52,737 nt of DNA from Lentihominibacter faecis (lineage in GTDB: Bacteria; Bacillota; Clostridia; Peptostreptococcales; Anaerovoracaceae). Position 1 is the stretch's first letter, and the number at the start of each line of letters is the position of its first letter. Below are positions 25,293 through 35,385 of the stretch, piece by piece. Position numbers and translations under genes: made by a program. The notes below the pieces were generated by a model. That model searched no databases, was not told the DNA's origin, and was given only the letters and a program-made list of their open reading frames with translations. The stretch spans positions 1-52,737 of the forward strand of contig NZ_JACRWC010000056.1 of assembly GCF_014306095.1 (NCBI RefSeq), written 5' to 3'.

Positions 25293-25340
25293 CGAATATC
25301 ACCAGCCCCGCCACCGATCAGATGACCCAGGTGATCTGCG

Positions 25341-26687
25341 TTATGCAGCTTCATCGAAGCTGATCGGATATTTTTTATATAAAGCCCAGCTGATTGCAGC
25401 TGTGATGACCTCTGCGACTATAAATGCGTACCAGATCCCGGTCATGCCCATAAATTTTGACAACAGCCACATAGCCGGGATCAACAGTCCGAATTGTCTC
25501 AGTATATTGATCAGAAGACTGAACTTTACCCTCTTCGTCGACTGCATAAATGAAGCGACCATCGTTGCGATCGCAGCAAATACATAGCTTATGCACATGA
25601 TCCGCAGTGCAGGCACACCAAACGACAACATCTCTTCCGATGCATTGAACACAGTAAGAACCTGCGACGGGAAGAGACATAATATGATGATGCTCACGCC
25701 AGTCAGCAGGATGCCGATCGTATTTCCGTACTGAAATGTCTGGGTCAAACGTTTTTCGTTCTTCGCACCATAATTGTAACTCATGATCGGAATGCATCCC
25801 TGCACCAGACCGTTGAGCGTCATGATCACCACCTGCTGCAGCTTGAAATACGCCCCGAAAAATGCAACGGCAGTCGTAGAATAGAGCACGAGGAACAGAT
25901 TGGTGAAATAAGTCATGAATGCACCGAGCGCATTCATCAAAAATGACGGGAACCCTATCACGAAAATTTCCTTGAATATCTTGAAATCGAGCTTGAATCC
26001 CTTCGTCTTGATCTTTACTTTCTGCTTACGGAAAATCAGCACATAAAATGCCAGGATCATCGAGAATGTATATCCGCACACAGTAGATACCGCAGCTCCT
26101 TCGACTCCCATTTCCGGGAAGATCCACACACCAAAAATAAGAAGGGGATCCAGAACAAAGTTCAGCAGAACACCAGCGATCTGAAACCACATTGGTGCAA
26201 TCATGTTCCCCGTTCCCTGTAAAACTTTCTGGATGCAGATATGTACCATGCTGGACACTTCCATAAAAGCACAGATCCTCATATAATCCACCGCCATATC
26301 ATAAATGGTGGGATCTTCTGTGAAGGAGGCAAAAAAAGGTTTCATAATAAGCAAAACCACGATCGTTACGATCACGCCGCATGCAGCGGAGAGAATGATT
26401 CCATTTGAGACCACGCTGTTGGCCATATCCTGATTTTTCTGCCCCAGATACCTGGCAATCAGTACATTGACACCAACACCTGTTCCGATCGACATAGCGA
26501 TCATAAGCGTAGTGATCGGAAACGCCAGAGAAACAGCAGTAAGCGCATCCTCTGAAATCCACGATACAAACATACAATCCACAAAATTGTATGTATACTG
26601 AAGAAACATCGAAATCAACGGAGGAACCGACATCGTCACAATCAGCGGCAGCATCGGTTTTGTCTCCATTTTATTCAGTTCGCCCAT
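25341..26687 (-). CDS. MATE-family efflux transporter
   Basis: 448-residue membrane protein with the twelve-helix MATE fold (MSVPPLISMFLQYTYNFVD in the first helix; NVLIARYLGQKNQD after helix 3; GCIPIMSYNYGAKN at the second-half equivalent). Exports an unknown organic cation or metabolite by sodium or proton antiport. I chose ATG 26687, 9 nt after AAAGGAG; an ATG 9 nt earlier has no spacing. It has its own promoter at 26747-26775. The repeat element copy 1 lies just downstream. Confidence 0.87.
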   Translation of the reverse strand: MGELNKMETKPMLPLIVTMSVPPLISMFLQYTYNFVDCMFVSWISEDALTAVSLAFPITTLMIAMSIGTGVGVNVLIARYLGQKNQDMANSVVSNGIILSAACGVIVTIVVLLIMKPFFASFTEDPTIYDMAVDYMRICAFMEVSSMVHICIQKVLQGTGNMIAPMWFQIAGVLLNFVLDPLLIFGVWIFPEMGVEGAAVSTVCGYTFSMILAFYVLIFRKQKVKIKTKGFKLDFKIFKEIFVIGFPSFLMNALGAFMTYFTNLFLVLYSTTAVAFFGAYFKLQQVVIMTLNGLVQGCIPIMSYNYGAKNEKRLTQTFQYGNTIGILLTGVSIIILCLFPSQVLTVFNASEEMLSFGVPALRIMCISYVFAAIATMVASFMQSTKRVKFSLLINILRQFGLLIPAMWLLSKFMGMTGIWYAFIVAEVITAAISWALYKKYPISFDEAA

Positions 26688-26746
26688 CTTCTTCATCTCC
26701 TTTAATCACACCAAACCGAATATGAACTCTTTATTTTGCTCTAATC

Positions 26747-26775
26747 ATTGTAACACATTGATAGGGTGGTCACAA
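26747..26775 (-). promoter_or_regulatory. Promoter of the third MATE gene
   Basis: Minus strand TTGTGA, 17-nt spacer, TACAAT, about 55 nt before the start codon. Confidence 0.65.
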
Positions 26776-26874
26776 GCAGCTATGTAACCGGTTTCACGCT
26801 TTCTTCCTGCCACCTTTCAGATGCAAAACCCTTCCATTTGTGATACCATAGAACAAGTAGCAAGGAGGCTCACT

Positions 26875-27921
26875 ATGAATACATTTGAAATATCCCCCTT
26901 CCGCCTGGAAGGGGACGTCTGGCTGATCCTGGATCAGACCAGGCTGCCCGGCACCGAAGTTTATCTTCGCCCGGAAACAAAAGAAGACATCTGGCACGCC
27001 ATAAACACCCTGCAGGTTCGGGGAGCACCGGCTATCGGCATCGCCGCGGCATACGGTCTCTGGCTTTCTGTAAAGGATTTTACCGGAAGCATGGAAGAGT
27101 TCGCAAAGACTTTGCAGGCCGCCAAAGACTATCTGGTGACTGCCCGTCCAACAGCAGTCAACCTTGCCTGGGCACTGGAACGCATGTGGAACACCTGGCG
27201 GAAATCTCAGCCCTGCGATATCATAACGTCTAAAGACCTGCTCTTCGCAGAAGCAAAAAAAATCTACGAAGAAGACGTTGCCGCCTGCAAAGCCATGGGC
27301 GAATACGGACTGACCCTGCTGAAACCGGGCATGGGTATCCTGACCCACTGCAATGCGGGAGCACTGGCGACATCTAAATACGGAACCTGCCTGGCACCCA
27401 TCCACCTGGGACAGGAACGAGGCTATAACTTCCATGTATTCTCCGACGAGACACGCCCGCTCCTGCAGGGAGCACGACTCACCTGCTGGGAACTGCAAAA
27501 GTCCGGCGTAGATGTGACCCTGATCTGCGACAACATGGCTGCATCCGCCATGAAGCAAGGCAAGATCGACGCCGTAGTAGTCGGCTGTGACCGGATGGCC
27601 GCCAATGGTGACGGAGCCAATAAGATCGGGACTTTCGGAGTCGCCGTGCTGGCGAAGGAATACGGCATCCCGTTCTACATGTACGTGCCGACTTCCACCA
27701 TCGACCTTTCTACGTCGACCGGTGCAGATATCCATATTGAAGAACGAAACGGCGAAGAGATCCACAAGCTCTGGTACGCTGAAGATATGGCTCCTGCCGG
27801 GATCAAAACCTGGAATCCGGCCTTCGATGTGACTGATGCGAAATACATTACAGCAGTTATCACAGAAAAAGGCATCGTACGTCCGCCATACACGGAAAAC
27901 CTGCCGAAAGTTTTTAAATAA
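26875..27921 (+). CDS. mtnA: S-methyl-5-thioribose-1-phosphate isomerase MtnA
   Basis: 348-residue isomerase converting 5-methylthioribose 1-phosphate (and often 5-deoxyribose 1-phosphate) to the ribulose form in methionine salvage or the related dihydroxyacetone-phosphate shunt. Family motifs: VRGAPAIGIAAAYG near residue 48, THCNAGALATSKYGT near 157 with the catalytic cysteine, VVGCDRMAANGDGANKIGT near 236 with the catalytic aspartate, and NPAFDVT near 322. ATG 26875 follows AAGGAGG. No other salvage genes are next to it; gpmI follows 71 bp downstream in the same direction. Confidence 0.92.
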   Translation: MNTFEISPFRLEGDVWLILDQTRLPGTEVYLRPETKEDIWHAINTLQVRGAPAIGIAAAYGLWLSVKDFTGSMEEFAKTLQAAKDYLVTARPTAVNLAWALERMWNTWRKSQPCDIITSKDLLFAEAKKIYEEDVAACKAMGEYGLTLLKPGMGILTHCNAGALATSKYGTCLAPIHLGQERGYNFHVFSDETRPLLQGARLTCWELQKSGVDVTLICDNMAASAMKQGKIDAVVVGCDRMAANGDGANKIGTFGVAVLAKEYGIPFYMYVPTSTIDLSTSTGADIHIEERNGEEIHKLWYAEDMAPAGIKTWNPAFDVTDAKYITAVITEKGIVRPPYTENLPKVFK

Positions 27922-27944
27922 CAAGGAAAAAATACATGTCAAAT

Positions 27945-27963
27945 CCACTATAAGTGGTATAAT
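27945..27963 (+). promoter_or_regulatory. Possible gpmI promoter with overlapping palindrome
   Basis: TATAAT at 27958-27963 directly follows the palindrome CCACT-ATA-AGTGG (27945-27957). A -35 match is weak. The palindrome could be an operator or part of a small hairpin. Confidence 0.4.
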
Positions 27964-27992
27964 AAATTACAACAGAAAACGGAGGTGTTATT

Positions 27993-29519
27993 ATGAAAGA
28001 ATTCAATCGCCCGACCATGCTGATGATCCTGGATGGGTACGGCATCAATCAAGATACATACGGTAATGCTATCGCAGCAGCGGACAAGCCGCATCTGGAT
28101 GAGATCTTTACAAAATATCCTGGAACAACACTGAAAGCCTGCGGACTGGACGTAGGTCTTCCGGAAGGCCAGATGGGAAATTCCGAAGTCGGTCACCTGA
28201 ACATCGGCGCCGGCCGGATCGTCTATCAGGATCTCACCATGATCACAAAGGCTATCGAAGACGGCAGCTTCTTTGAAAACGAAGCTTTGCAGAAAGCTAT
28301 TGCTCATGTAAAAGAGAACCATTCCGCTCTCCATCTTTTAGGGCTGCTTTCTGATGGTGGCGTCCACAGCCATATCAGCCACCTGTTCGCTCTCATCGAT
28401 ATGGCGAAAAAAGAAGGCATCGAAAACCTTTACGTTCACTGTTTCCTGGATGGCAGAGACGTGCCTCCTCGCTGCGCCGAAAAGTACATTAGTCAGCTGG
28501 AAGATCACATGAAAAAAACCGGTCTCGGTAAGATCGCAACCGTATCCGGCCGCTACTATGCCATGGATCGTGACAAACGCTGGGATCGTGTCGAAAAAGC
28601 CTACAACGCTATGGCGTGCGGCGAAGGGGAACAGGCTCCCGACGGTGCATCTGCAGTGAACCAGGCTTACAGCCGCGACGAAAACGATGAATTCGTACTC
28701 CCAACTGTTATTGAAAATGCAAACGGCACCGTTAACAACGGTGATGCTATGATCATGTTCAATTTCCGCCCGGACCGTGCCAGAGAAATCACACGGGCAT
28801 TTGTGGATGAGGATTTCGATGGATTTGAACGAAAAAAAGAGATCAAAGATCTCTGCTACATCTGCATGACTCAGTACGATGCCGAGATGCCCAACGTCTC
28901 CCTTGCCTTCCCGCCGGAAACCATGGCCAATACGCTGGGAGAATATATCGCGGATCAGGGACTGACCCAGCTGCGTATTGCGGAAACAGAAAAATACGCC
29001 CATGTAACTTTCTTCTTCAACGGTGGTGTGGAAGCACCTAACCGCAACGAAGACCGCATCCTGGTTCCTTCCCCGAAGGTGGCCACATACGACCTGCAGC
29101 CGGAAATGAGCGCTTATGAGGTAACAGAAAAAGTTCTGGAAGCCATCGAAACAGATAAATACGATCTGATCATCCTGAATTTTGCCAACGCCGATATGGT
29201 TGGTCATACAGGTGTCATAGAGGCTGCAAAAAAAGCCATCGAAGCCCTGGACAAGTGCGTACCGCAGATCGTAGACTCCATCCTGGCAAAGGACGGTCAG
29301 ATCCTGCTGACGGCAGATCACGGCAATGCCGATGTGATGCTGGATAAAGACAGTAATACGGTAACGGCTCACTCCCTCAACGATGTACCGTTGCTCCACA
29401 TTGCCAATGAACCTAAGCAGCTAAAAGACGGTGGTCGCCTGTGCGACATAGCGCCGACCATCCTGAAGCTGATGCATCTGGATATCCCGGCAGAAATGAC
29501 CGGAAAGCCGCTGGTATAG
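27993..29519 (+). CDS. gpmI: 2,3-bisphosphoglycerate-independent phosphoglycerate mutase
   Basis: 508-residue manganese-dependent glycolytic enzyme interconverting 3- and 2-phosphoglycerate. The alkaline-phosphatase-like domain carries LMILDGYGIN (metal aspartate) and GNSEVGHLNIGAGR with the catalytic serine near residue 65. The inserted transferase domain includes CFLDGRDVPPR. Later metal ligands appear in NADMVGHTG and LTADHGNAD, then AHSLNDVPLL. Length is normal. GGAGG precedes the ATG. It stands outside the gap-pgk-tpi cluster often seen in Clostridia. Confidence 0.96.
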   Translation: MKEFNRPTMLMILDGYGINQDTYGNAIAAADKPHLDEIFTKYPGTTLKACGLDVGLPEGQMGNSEVGHLNIGAGRIVYQDLTMITKAIEDGSFFENEALQKAIAHVKENHSALHLLGLLSDGGVHSHISHLFALIDMAKKEGIENLYVHCFLDGRDVPPRCAEKYISQLEDHMKKTGLGKIATVSGRYYAMDRDKRWDRVEKAYNAMACGEGEQAPDGASAVNQAYSRDENDEFVLPTVIENANGTVNNGDAMIMFNFRPDRAREITRAFVDEDFDGFERKKEIKDLCYICMTQYDAEMPNVSLAFPPETMANTLGEYIADQGLTQLRIAETEKYAHVTFFFNGGVEAPNRNEDRILVPSPKVATYDLQPEMSAYEVTEKVLEAIETDKYDLIILNFANADMVGHTGVIEAAKKAIEALDKCVPQIVDSILAKDGQILLTADHGNADVMLDKDSNTVTAHSLNDVPLLHIANEPKQLKDGGRLCDIAPTILKLMHLDIPAEMTGKPLV

Positions 29520-29575
29520 CCTGCGGCACACCGCAAGCCACCTGCCGCCTGTGAATCGATAAAAGAATCAAAGTC

Positions 29576-29623
29576 AAAAAGAGCCGGGAAAGAATCCTAA
29601 AGGATTCTCTCCCGGCTCTTTTG
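29576..29623. terminator. Bidirectional terminator between gpmI and pnp
   Basis: Long stem GAGCCGGG...CCCGGCTC with inner AGAATCC/GGATTCT. It is flanked by AAAAA on the left and TTTT on the right, so it works for both convergent genes. Confidence 0.9.
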
Positions 29624-29666
29624 TATCGTTTCTATCTTGTCGCCATAAAACAGACTTTGCCCTCTC

Positions 29667-31766
29667 TTACAGCAGTTCTTTTCTCGAAAGGTTGATACGG
29701 TTCTGGCTGTCGATTTCCGTTACCTTGACCTTCACGATATCACCGATATTCATTTCGTCTTCTACCTTCTCTACACGATGTTTTGCCATCTTGGAAATAT
29801 GAAGCAGACCTTCTTTTCCCGGCAGGATCTCGATAAATGCCCCAAAGTTCATGATACGAGTTACCTTGCCTTCGTAGATCTCGCCCGGTTCTGGTTCTTT
29901 GGTCAGCAGCTCGATCTCTCTTACGCCAGCCTCTGCGCTCTTCATATCAGGCGCTGCGATATAAACCAGACCAGTATCGTCGATATCGATCTTGACACCG
30001 GTTTCTGCGATGATGCGATTGATAGTCTTGCCTCCCGGTCCGATGACAGTACGGATGTGATCCGGATCGATATGCATGGAGATGATCCTCGGTGCATATG
30101 GTGACATTTCTTCTCTCGGAGCAGGCAGCTCGTCCAGCATTTCCTTCATGATATGCATTCTTCCTTCATATGCCTGTTTCAAAGCGTTCTGCAGAACTTC
30201 CTTGGAAAGGCCATGAACCTTGATGTCCATCTGGATCGCCGTAACGCCCTTTGCAGTACCTGCAACCTTGAAGTCCATATCGCCCAGGAAGTCTTCCATC
30301 CCCTGGATGTCGGACAGGATCGCCATCTTGCTGCTTCCGTCTTCTTCCACGCGCTCGATAAGACCCATCGCAATACCAGCTACAGGAGCCTTGATAGGAA
30401 CGCCTGCATCCATCAGTGCCAGACAGCTTCCGCATACCGATGCCTGAGAAGTAGATCCATTAGAGGATAACACTTCCGATACGACACGGATCGCATACGG
30501 GAAATCTTCCTCACTCGGCAGTACCGGCAGCAGTGCTCTTTCCGCCAGTGCACCATGTCCGATCTCTCTTCTGCCCGGGCTCTTCATTCTTCCTGCTTCT
30601 CCTACGGAATACGGCGGGAAGTTGTAGTGATGCATGTATCTCTTTTCAGTCTGTTCATTGATGCCGTCGATAGTCTGCGCTTCGCTGAGCGGCCCTACGG
30701 TAGCAACGGAAAGCACCTGAGTCTGTCCTCTCTTGAAAAGACCGGAGCCGTGAGTTCTCGGCAGTACATGAGTGTCACACCAGATCGGACGGATTTCCGT
30801 GCGTTTTCTGTTATCCGGACGGATACCGTCGTCCAGGATCATCTTTCTTACCTGTTCCTTTGTAATGGTGTAAAGCACATTGCCGATATCCTTGCCGTTA
30901 TCCGGATAGATTTCTTCAAAATGTTCTTTTGTTTCAGCTTCTACAGCGTCCATATTGTCCAGACGTTCCATCTTGTCGTAAGTCTGGATGGCAGCTCTCA
31001 TCTTGTCTTCTGCATATTCTCTGACAGCAGCTTCGATGTCTTCCGGAACCTTATACAGTTCGATTTCCATCTTAGGCTTGCCGACTTCTTTTACGATTTC
31101 TTCGATGAATTCAACGATCTTCTTTATTTCTTCATGTGCGAACATGATAGCGTCCAGGATAGTATCTTCCGGCACTTCCTGTGCACCTGCTTCTACCATC
31201 ATGATTGCTTCTTTCGTTCCAGAAACCACCAGATGCATCGTGCTTGCTTCCCTCTGTTCTAAAGACGGGTTCACGATGAACTGTCCATCTACCATTCCGA
31301 TGAGAACCGAACCTGTCGGGCCTTCCCACGGAATATCCGAAATAGCCAGTGCTACGGAAGATCCGATCATAGCAGCGATTTCGGAAGGTGCGTCATCGTC
31401 TACGGACATGACTGTCGCAACGACCTGCACGTCATTGAAGAAACCCTTCGGGAACAGCGGACGAAGCGGTCTGTCCATCAGACGGGAATTGAGGATCGCC
31501 TTTTCGCTAGGTCTTCCTTCTCTCTTTATAAATCCGCCCGGAATCTTTCCTGCTGCGTACATTTTTTCCTCATAATCGCAAGACAGCGGGAAAAAATCGA
31601 TGTCCGGTCTTGGCTCCTTGGACGCGCACGCCGTTACGTTTACGACTGTATCGCCGTATCTTACCATAACCTGTCCATTGGCCAGTTCGCAGACTTTGCC
31701 AATTTCAAGCTCCAGCAGCTTACCGCCGATGGCAGTCTTGAATGTTCTGTAATCAGTGAATTTCAT
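29667..31766 (-). CDS. pnp: Polyribonucleotide nucleotidyltransferase (PNPase)
   Basis: 699-residue phosphorolytic 3'-5' exoribonuclease of the RNA degradation machinery. Two RNase PH-like halves (FFPLSCDYEEKMYAAGKIPGG near 65; RPDNRKRTEIRPIWC near 320) are followed by a KH domain with VIGPGGKTIN near 570 and an S1 domain (YEGKVTRIMNFGAFIEI near 630). ATG 31766 is 12 nt after AGGAGG; a TTG three codons earlier is too close to it. It lies downstream of rpsO with a terminator between, the standard rpsO-pnp order. Confidence 0.97.
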   Translation of the reverse strand: MKFTDYRTFKTAIGGKLLELEIGKVCELANGQVMVRYGDTVVNVTACASKEPRPDIDFFPLSCDYEEKMYAAGKIPGGFIKREGRPSEKAILNSRLMDRPLRPLFPKGFFNDVQVVATVMSVDDDAPSEIAAMIGSSVALAISDIPWEGPTGSVLIGMVDGQFIVNPSLEQREASTMHLVVSGTKEAIMMVEAGAQEVPEDTILDAIMFAHEEIKKIVEFIEEIVKEVGKPKMEIELYKVPEDIEAAVREYAEDKMRAAIQTYDKMERLDNMDAVEAETKEHFEEIYPDNGKDIGNVLYTITKEQVRKMILDDGIRPDNRKRTEIRPIWCDTHVLPRTHGSGLFKRGQTQVLSVATVGPLSEAQTIDGINEQTEKRYMHHYNFPPYSVGEAGRMKSPGRREIGHGALAERALLPVLPSEEDFPYAIRVVSEVLSSNGSTSQASVCGSCLALMDAGVPIKAPVAGIAMGLIERVEEDGSSKMAILSDIQGMEDFLGDMDFKVAGTAKGVTAIQMDIKVHGLSKEVLQNALKQAYEGRMHIMKEMLDELPAPREEMSPYAPRIISMHIDPDHIRTVIGPGGKTINRIIAETGVKIDIDDTGLVYIAAPDMKSAEAGVREIELLTKEPEPGEIYEGKVTRIMNFGAFIEILPGKEGLLHISKMAKHRVEKVEDEMNIGDIVKVKVTEIDSQNRINLSRKELL

Positions 31767-31837
31767 AATAAACAACTACCTCCTGTTTATTTGCTCTTAC
31801 TCTTAAACATCTCAGATGCTTATGCACCTGATATAAA

Positions 31838-31866
31838 AATAAAGACGGGGAATGAAAGCCCCGTCT
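31838..31866 (-). terminator. Terminator between rpsO and pnp
   Basis: Stem AGACGGGG/CCCCGTCT with an 8-nt loop, followed on the minus strand by TTTATTTTTAT. Readthrough or processing here usually sets pnp expression. Confidence 0.8.
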
Positions 31867-31882
31867 AAATTATCAAGTTGAT

Positions 31883-32149
31883 TTACTTTCTTAAACCTAA
31901 ACGAGCGATAAGATCTCTGTATCTCTGCAGATCCTTCTCTTTCAGGTAATTAAGAAGGTTTCTTCTCTGTCCTACCATCTTCAGAAGTCCTCTTCTGGAG
32001 TGGTGATCCTTCTTATGAACTTTCAGGTGTTCGTTCAGATCGTTGATTCTGTAAGTCAGGATAGCAACCTGTACTTCCGGAGAACCTGTATCTCCTTCTT
32101 TTGTCTGATACTCTTTGATGATTTCTGCTTTTTTTTCTGTTGTAATCAT
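31883..32149 (-). CDS. rpsO: 30S ribosomal protein S15
   Basis: 88 residues, the universal length. Primary 16S rRNA binder of the central domain. Signature [20 protein letters not shown] near 38-57 and [16 protein letters not shown] towards the end. AAGGAGG precedes the ATG. Its own promoter and structured leader lie upstream. Confidence 0.98.
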   Translation of the reverse strand: MITTEKKAEIIKEYQTKEGDTGSPEVQVAILTYRINDLNEHLKVHKKDHHSRRGLLKMVGQRRNLLNYLKEKDLQRYRDLIARLGLRK

Positions 32150-32174
32150 GTTCGTCTTCCTCCTTGTTTTGATA

Positions 32175-32211
32175 CGCCTGAAGCCCAGACGCCGTCGGAG
32201 TGTCGTCCGAC
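32175..32211 (-). promoter_or_regulatory. Structured rpsO leader, probable S15 autoregulation site
   Basis: Two adjacent hairpins in the mRNA leader: GTCGGA/TCCGAC and CGTCTG/CAGGCG, ending about 25 nt before the start codon. S15 represses its own translation through leader structures in many bacteria; the exact class is not recognised here. Confidence 0.5.
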
Positions 32212-32240
32212 TGAGCCGCAGGTAAAATTACTAACAACTT

Positions 32241-32269
32241 ATGTTACCATACTGATACTTGTTTTGCAA
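32241..32269 (-). promoter_or_regulatory. Promoter of rpsO-pnp
   Basis: Minus strand TTGCAA, 17-nt spacer, TAACAT. Confidence 0.55.
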
Positions 32270-32357
32270 TACAAATCTCTCTGTCCTCCGGGACTTTCTG
32301 CAGATTCTGCAAAGTTTCCTGCAAAGGCTCCTCCCGGCGTTATATTTCTTATGCTGT

Positions 32358-33520
32358 TTAGGCTTCTTCCGGCTCTTCCTCGCCATCTCCTACACTGATA
32401 TCGATCCCGTTGACCGTAACACCTTCCCCTGCCGGGATCAGCAAATACTGTCTTCCATCGATTTCCTGAGTCGTGATCAGGTATGTATATTCCGGATCCA
32501 CCGTGATCTTCACCTCCGGCGTCTTCATCTCGAATTTCTTGCTTTCCATTACATTGATCGGGTTCAGGATGGACTGATCACCAAACTCTTTGCGGCAGGC
32601 TTCATTGAAAATCTCCACCTTTTCTTCCGGCACACCGCTGTGCTTGAGCACGTCATCCAGATCCTCCACAAACAGCTCCGGCACTTCCGGATCCTTGCTT
32701 TCCTTATGAACCAGCAGCTGCTGCCTGATCTGCCCGTGGACCGCCTTGACCACGTCCAGCTGCAGTCTTCTCCCAGGGATTCGCAAAGCACATCAGTGAA
32801 AGCATGCTGCTGTGCTCCCGCAGACATAGGCGACTTTTCGATATGAAAGATCCCGTCAATGAATTCATGATGAATATCCACAAGCCCGCGGCTGTAATAC
32901 AGTGCATTGTAGATGTTGGTGCTTCGGTCATCAAACGATGGAAACATAAATCCCAGCTCCGGATTCCCCAGCACATGTCCCGACGATGCTCCCCGGAAAT
33001 TCTGTTCTTCTGCAAAGTAACGTAAGGACGCCCTGGCATCCTTTACAGGACATATGCAGCAGATGATATAGTCAAACACCTCGTTTGATCCTTCCTCCCA
33101 AAGCTCATCGTCACGTCCCTTGAACGGAATATCATAAGAATCGCTCGCCAGCAGGATCACATAGCTGTCGTCGCCGAAATCCAGCGACGCAATGACCCTC
33201 TTATAAAACAATTCCCTCATATCTTCATCTCGAAGATGGGACTGCCTGAGAGCCTGTAAAAGCCGATGCTCATCGCTGTCCTCCACCTGTTTCGTGGAAA
33301 ACTCGATATCCAGCAGGTTCTTTCCCAGCGTACCGGAAATCGATTTTTTAAGAAGTTTCAGATACAGTTCCGCTTCCTCCTGCTCCATAAGCCCCATGGA
33401 CATGTCCATGCGCGCCACAATATCCTTTGCCGCATTGACATAACAGCCGTACACATGGCTGATGCTGTCTTTATCTAGTGTAAAACGTTTTCTGATTTCA
33501 CGTAATTCTTTCTGATTCAT
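32358..33520 (-). pseudogene. DUF4317-family gene with a frameshift
   Basis: The first part (to about 32760) reads MNQKELREIRKRFTLDKDSI, then ICCICPVKDARASLRYF and LGFMFPSFDDRSTNIYNALY, matching DUF4317 proteins of Clostridia (function unknown). After ESLGEDCS the conserved sequence continues as LDVVKAVHGQIRQQLLVHK in the next frame through to GVTVNGIDISV. One missing base near 32757-32765 explains this. Everything else looks intact, so either a recent inactivating mutation or a sequence error is possible. Repaired length is about 387 residues, normal for the family. Confidence 0.8.
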
Positions 33521-33568
33521 CCCCGCTCTTCCTCCTGTAATGCGAAAACTTTTATTCCATATGCCCAG

Positions 33569-34327
33569 TTAAATTATCTTTTTACTGAATCGATACGCTG
33601 CCAGGCAGGATGCTGCCGGTATGATCGCGATACATCCCACCGCACTGATAATGATATTTATGATCCCCTCTGCAAATTCTCTTGAATTTATCATGACTTC
33701 CAGTGAATAATACATGCTGAAATTGATAAATAAAATCAAATATTCTCCTGCAAATATGAAGAACAGCGTATTTACGGTGGAACTTAAAATACTGCCTCCT
33801 ATCTTCATCCCCGAAAGGATCAGTTCTCTTTGTTCATATTCGGGATTATGCCTTGCGATTTCATAAACTCCGGAAACGATCGCCATCGCAGTATCAACTA
33901 TGGCACCAACAAGAGTCCACAGCATCACCAGTATCGCGATAGCAAACATATCGACACCGATATCCCCGCTGTAGCCATTTGACTGCCTGATTTTATTTTC
34001 CCCCACAAAAGACATTCCCTGCAGGTGTCCCCCATAAACGAATACTGCGATCAGTGCCAGCATGACTGCTGCAATAACGATCACAGCTATAAACGCAACC
34101 CGCGTTTTATCGTTTACTTCATTTTGATAAAATATAGTAATACAAATTACGATCAGTATCGCCGCAATGGAAACTATCATCGGCGGAAGTCCTAAAGAAA
34201 TCGCCCAGATCACGGCAACTAAAACGATCGCGTTCAAGGACAAGGTCATAAGCGTTTTCGCAGTGCGATCCCCTCCAACCAAAAGACAGAGGGCTACCAA
34301 AACGATGCACAAAACTGAAATCATCAT
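33569..34327 (-). CDS. YibE/F-family membrane protein, second subunit
   Basis: 252 residues with about seven hydrophobic segments. Family features: TLVGAIVDTAMAIVSGVYEI near 140 and GMKIGGSILSSTVNTLFFIFAGEYL near 175. YibE/F proteins are membrane proteins of unknown function, often encoded as neighbouring pairs. Its ATG overlaps the stop of the larger YibE/F gene by 4 nt (ATGA), so the two are translationally coupled and likely form one complex. Confidence 0.82.
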   Translation of the reverse strand: MMISVLCIVLVALCLLVGGDRTAKTLMTLSLNAIVLVAVIWAISLGLPPMIVSIAAILIVICITIFYQNEVNDKTRVAFIAVIVIAAVMLALIAVFVYGGHLQGMSFVGENKIRQSNGYSGDIGVDMFAIAILVMLWTLVGAIVDTAMAIVSGVYEIARHNPEYEQRELILSGMKIGGSILSSTVNTLFFIFAGEYLILFINFSMYYSLEVMINSREFAEGIINIIISAVGCIAIIPAASCLAAYRFSKKII

Positions 34328-35385
34328 CTTTTTTCTCCCTTCCTTAAAAACATGGAAGACGCCATCACAGAAAGCGGGATGGTGATCAGTATCCCTATTG
34401 CTCCGGCAAGAAACCGCGTGATCTCAAAAAAGGCATCGTATTTCAAAACAGTAACAAAACCGATATCATTCCTCATGGAAATAATGAAAATCGGTATGAT
34501 GGCAGCCAGATTCGTGAAGAACACAACATTTATCATAGTTCCCGTTATATCGTCTGCCACCTCTTTCGCCGAATCCACGAGAGCTTTCGTACTGATATCA
34601 GGTGTCTTGCGGATCAGTTCTACCGAGCATGCCGTGATCGTCACTGCAATATCTATGATCGCACCCAGACATCCGATCATTATCTGCGAAAGGAATAAAT
34701 GATTTGCCTGCTTTACAGTATATGGCTCCGGAAGAAAATCTAAATATTCATACCCCATATTGGCTGTCTTCCAGATCAGGGCAAAACATAGCAGCCCTAC
34801 GACTGCAAGTGCTCCGATGGTTACAAAAAAAGAGATCAATGTAACTCTGCTTGCCCCGCTGACCAGAAACAACAGGATAAAAGCAAAGAGCAGGCAGGAT
34901 ACTACCGTCATCAGCAGGATATCGACACCCTTTACATACAGCAGCGTCATGGCAATAAAGATCACGATATCCGCCACAAAGCACACCGTAGTAAAAAAGC
35001 CCTTTCGACCTCCGAAGCCAAGCAGCATACCCAGCAAAAGAATGACCGCAGCAGCTACCCAGTGATCACGTTTGACACCTGTGATCGTTTTCAATTCCGA
35101 ATCCAGAAACACCACATCTCCTTTATGATATTTCTGATCATAAACGAGAGCCTTATCATATTTTAACTCGATATCTCTGAACTGACCTTTCTCTTCTCCA
35201 TTTTTGATTTCTGCCTGGATCTGCTGTTTCTCGCCACTGGTTTTGACCGTGGTTATTTTCCCGATCGGCTTGCTGTACAAGCTGTAATCATGATACACGC
35301 ATAGAAATGCGATCGTTCCACAAATCAGAACTACTATAAACTTTATTATCACATTAACGATAAATTTGTTCACACCCAATACCAC
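34324..35385 (-). CDS. YibE/F-family membrane protein, first subunit
   Basis: 353 residues. An N-terminal membrane anchor (residues ~8-32) is followed by a ~90-residue extracytoplasmic beta-rich domain (TVKTSGEKQQIQAEIKNGEE). Then come about seven membrane segments with CLGAIIDIAVTITACSVELI near 240 and GTMINVVFFTNLAAIIPIF near 290, the YibE/F signature region. Role unknown. It leads a three-gene run with the smaller YibE/F gene and the DUF4317 gene. Confidence 0.82.
   Translation of the reverse strand: MVLGVNKFIVNVIIKFIVVLICGTIAFLCVYHDYSLYSKPIGKITTVKTSGEKQQIQAEIKNGEEKGQFRDIELKYDKALVYDQKYHKGDVVFLDSELKTITGVKRDHWVAAAVILLLGMLLGFGGRKGFFTTVCFVADIVIFIAMTLLYVKGVDILLMTVVSCLLFAFILLFLVSGASRVTLISFFVTIGALAVVGLLCFALIWKTANMGYEYLDFLPEPYTVKQANHLFLSQIMIGCLGAIIDIAVTITACSVELIRKTPDISTKALVDSAKEVADDITGTMINVVFFTNLAAIIPIFIISMRNDIGFVTVLKYDAFFEITRFLAGAIGILITIPLSVMASSMFLRKGEKR

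Noticed and set aside
26794..27948. 384-codon minus-strand frame opposite mtnA, and a 353-codon frame opposite gpmI (28338-29399)
   Set aside because: Both are exact shadows of well-supported plus-strand enzymes; the translations look like reverse-strand artefacts with no family motifs and no ribosome sites.
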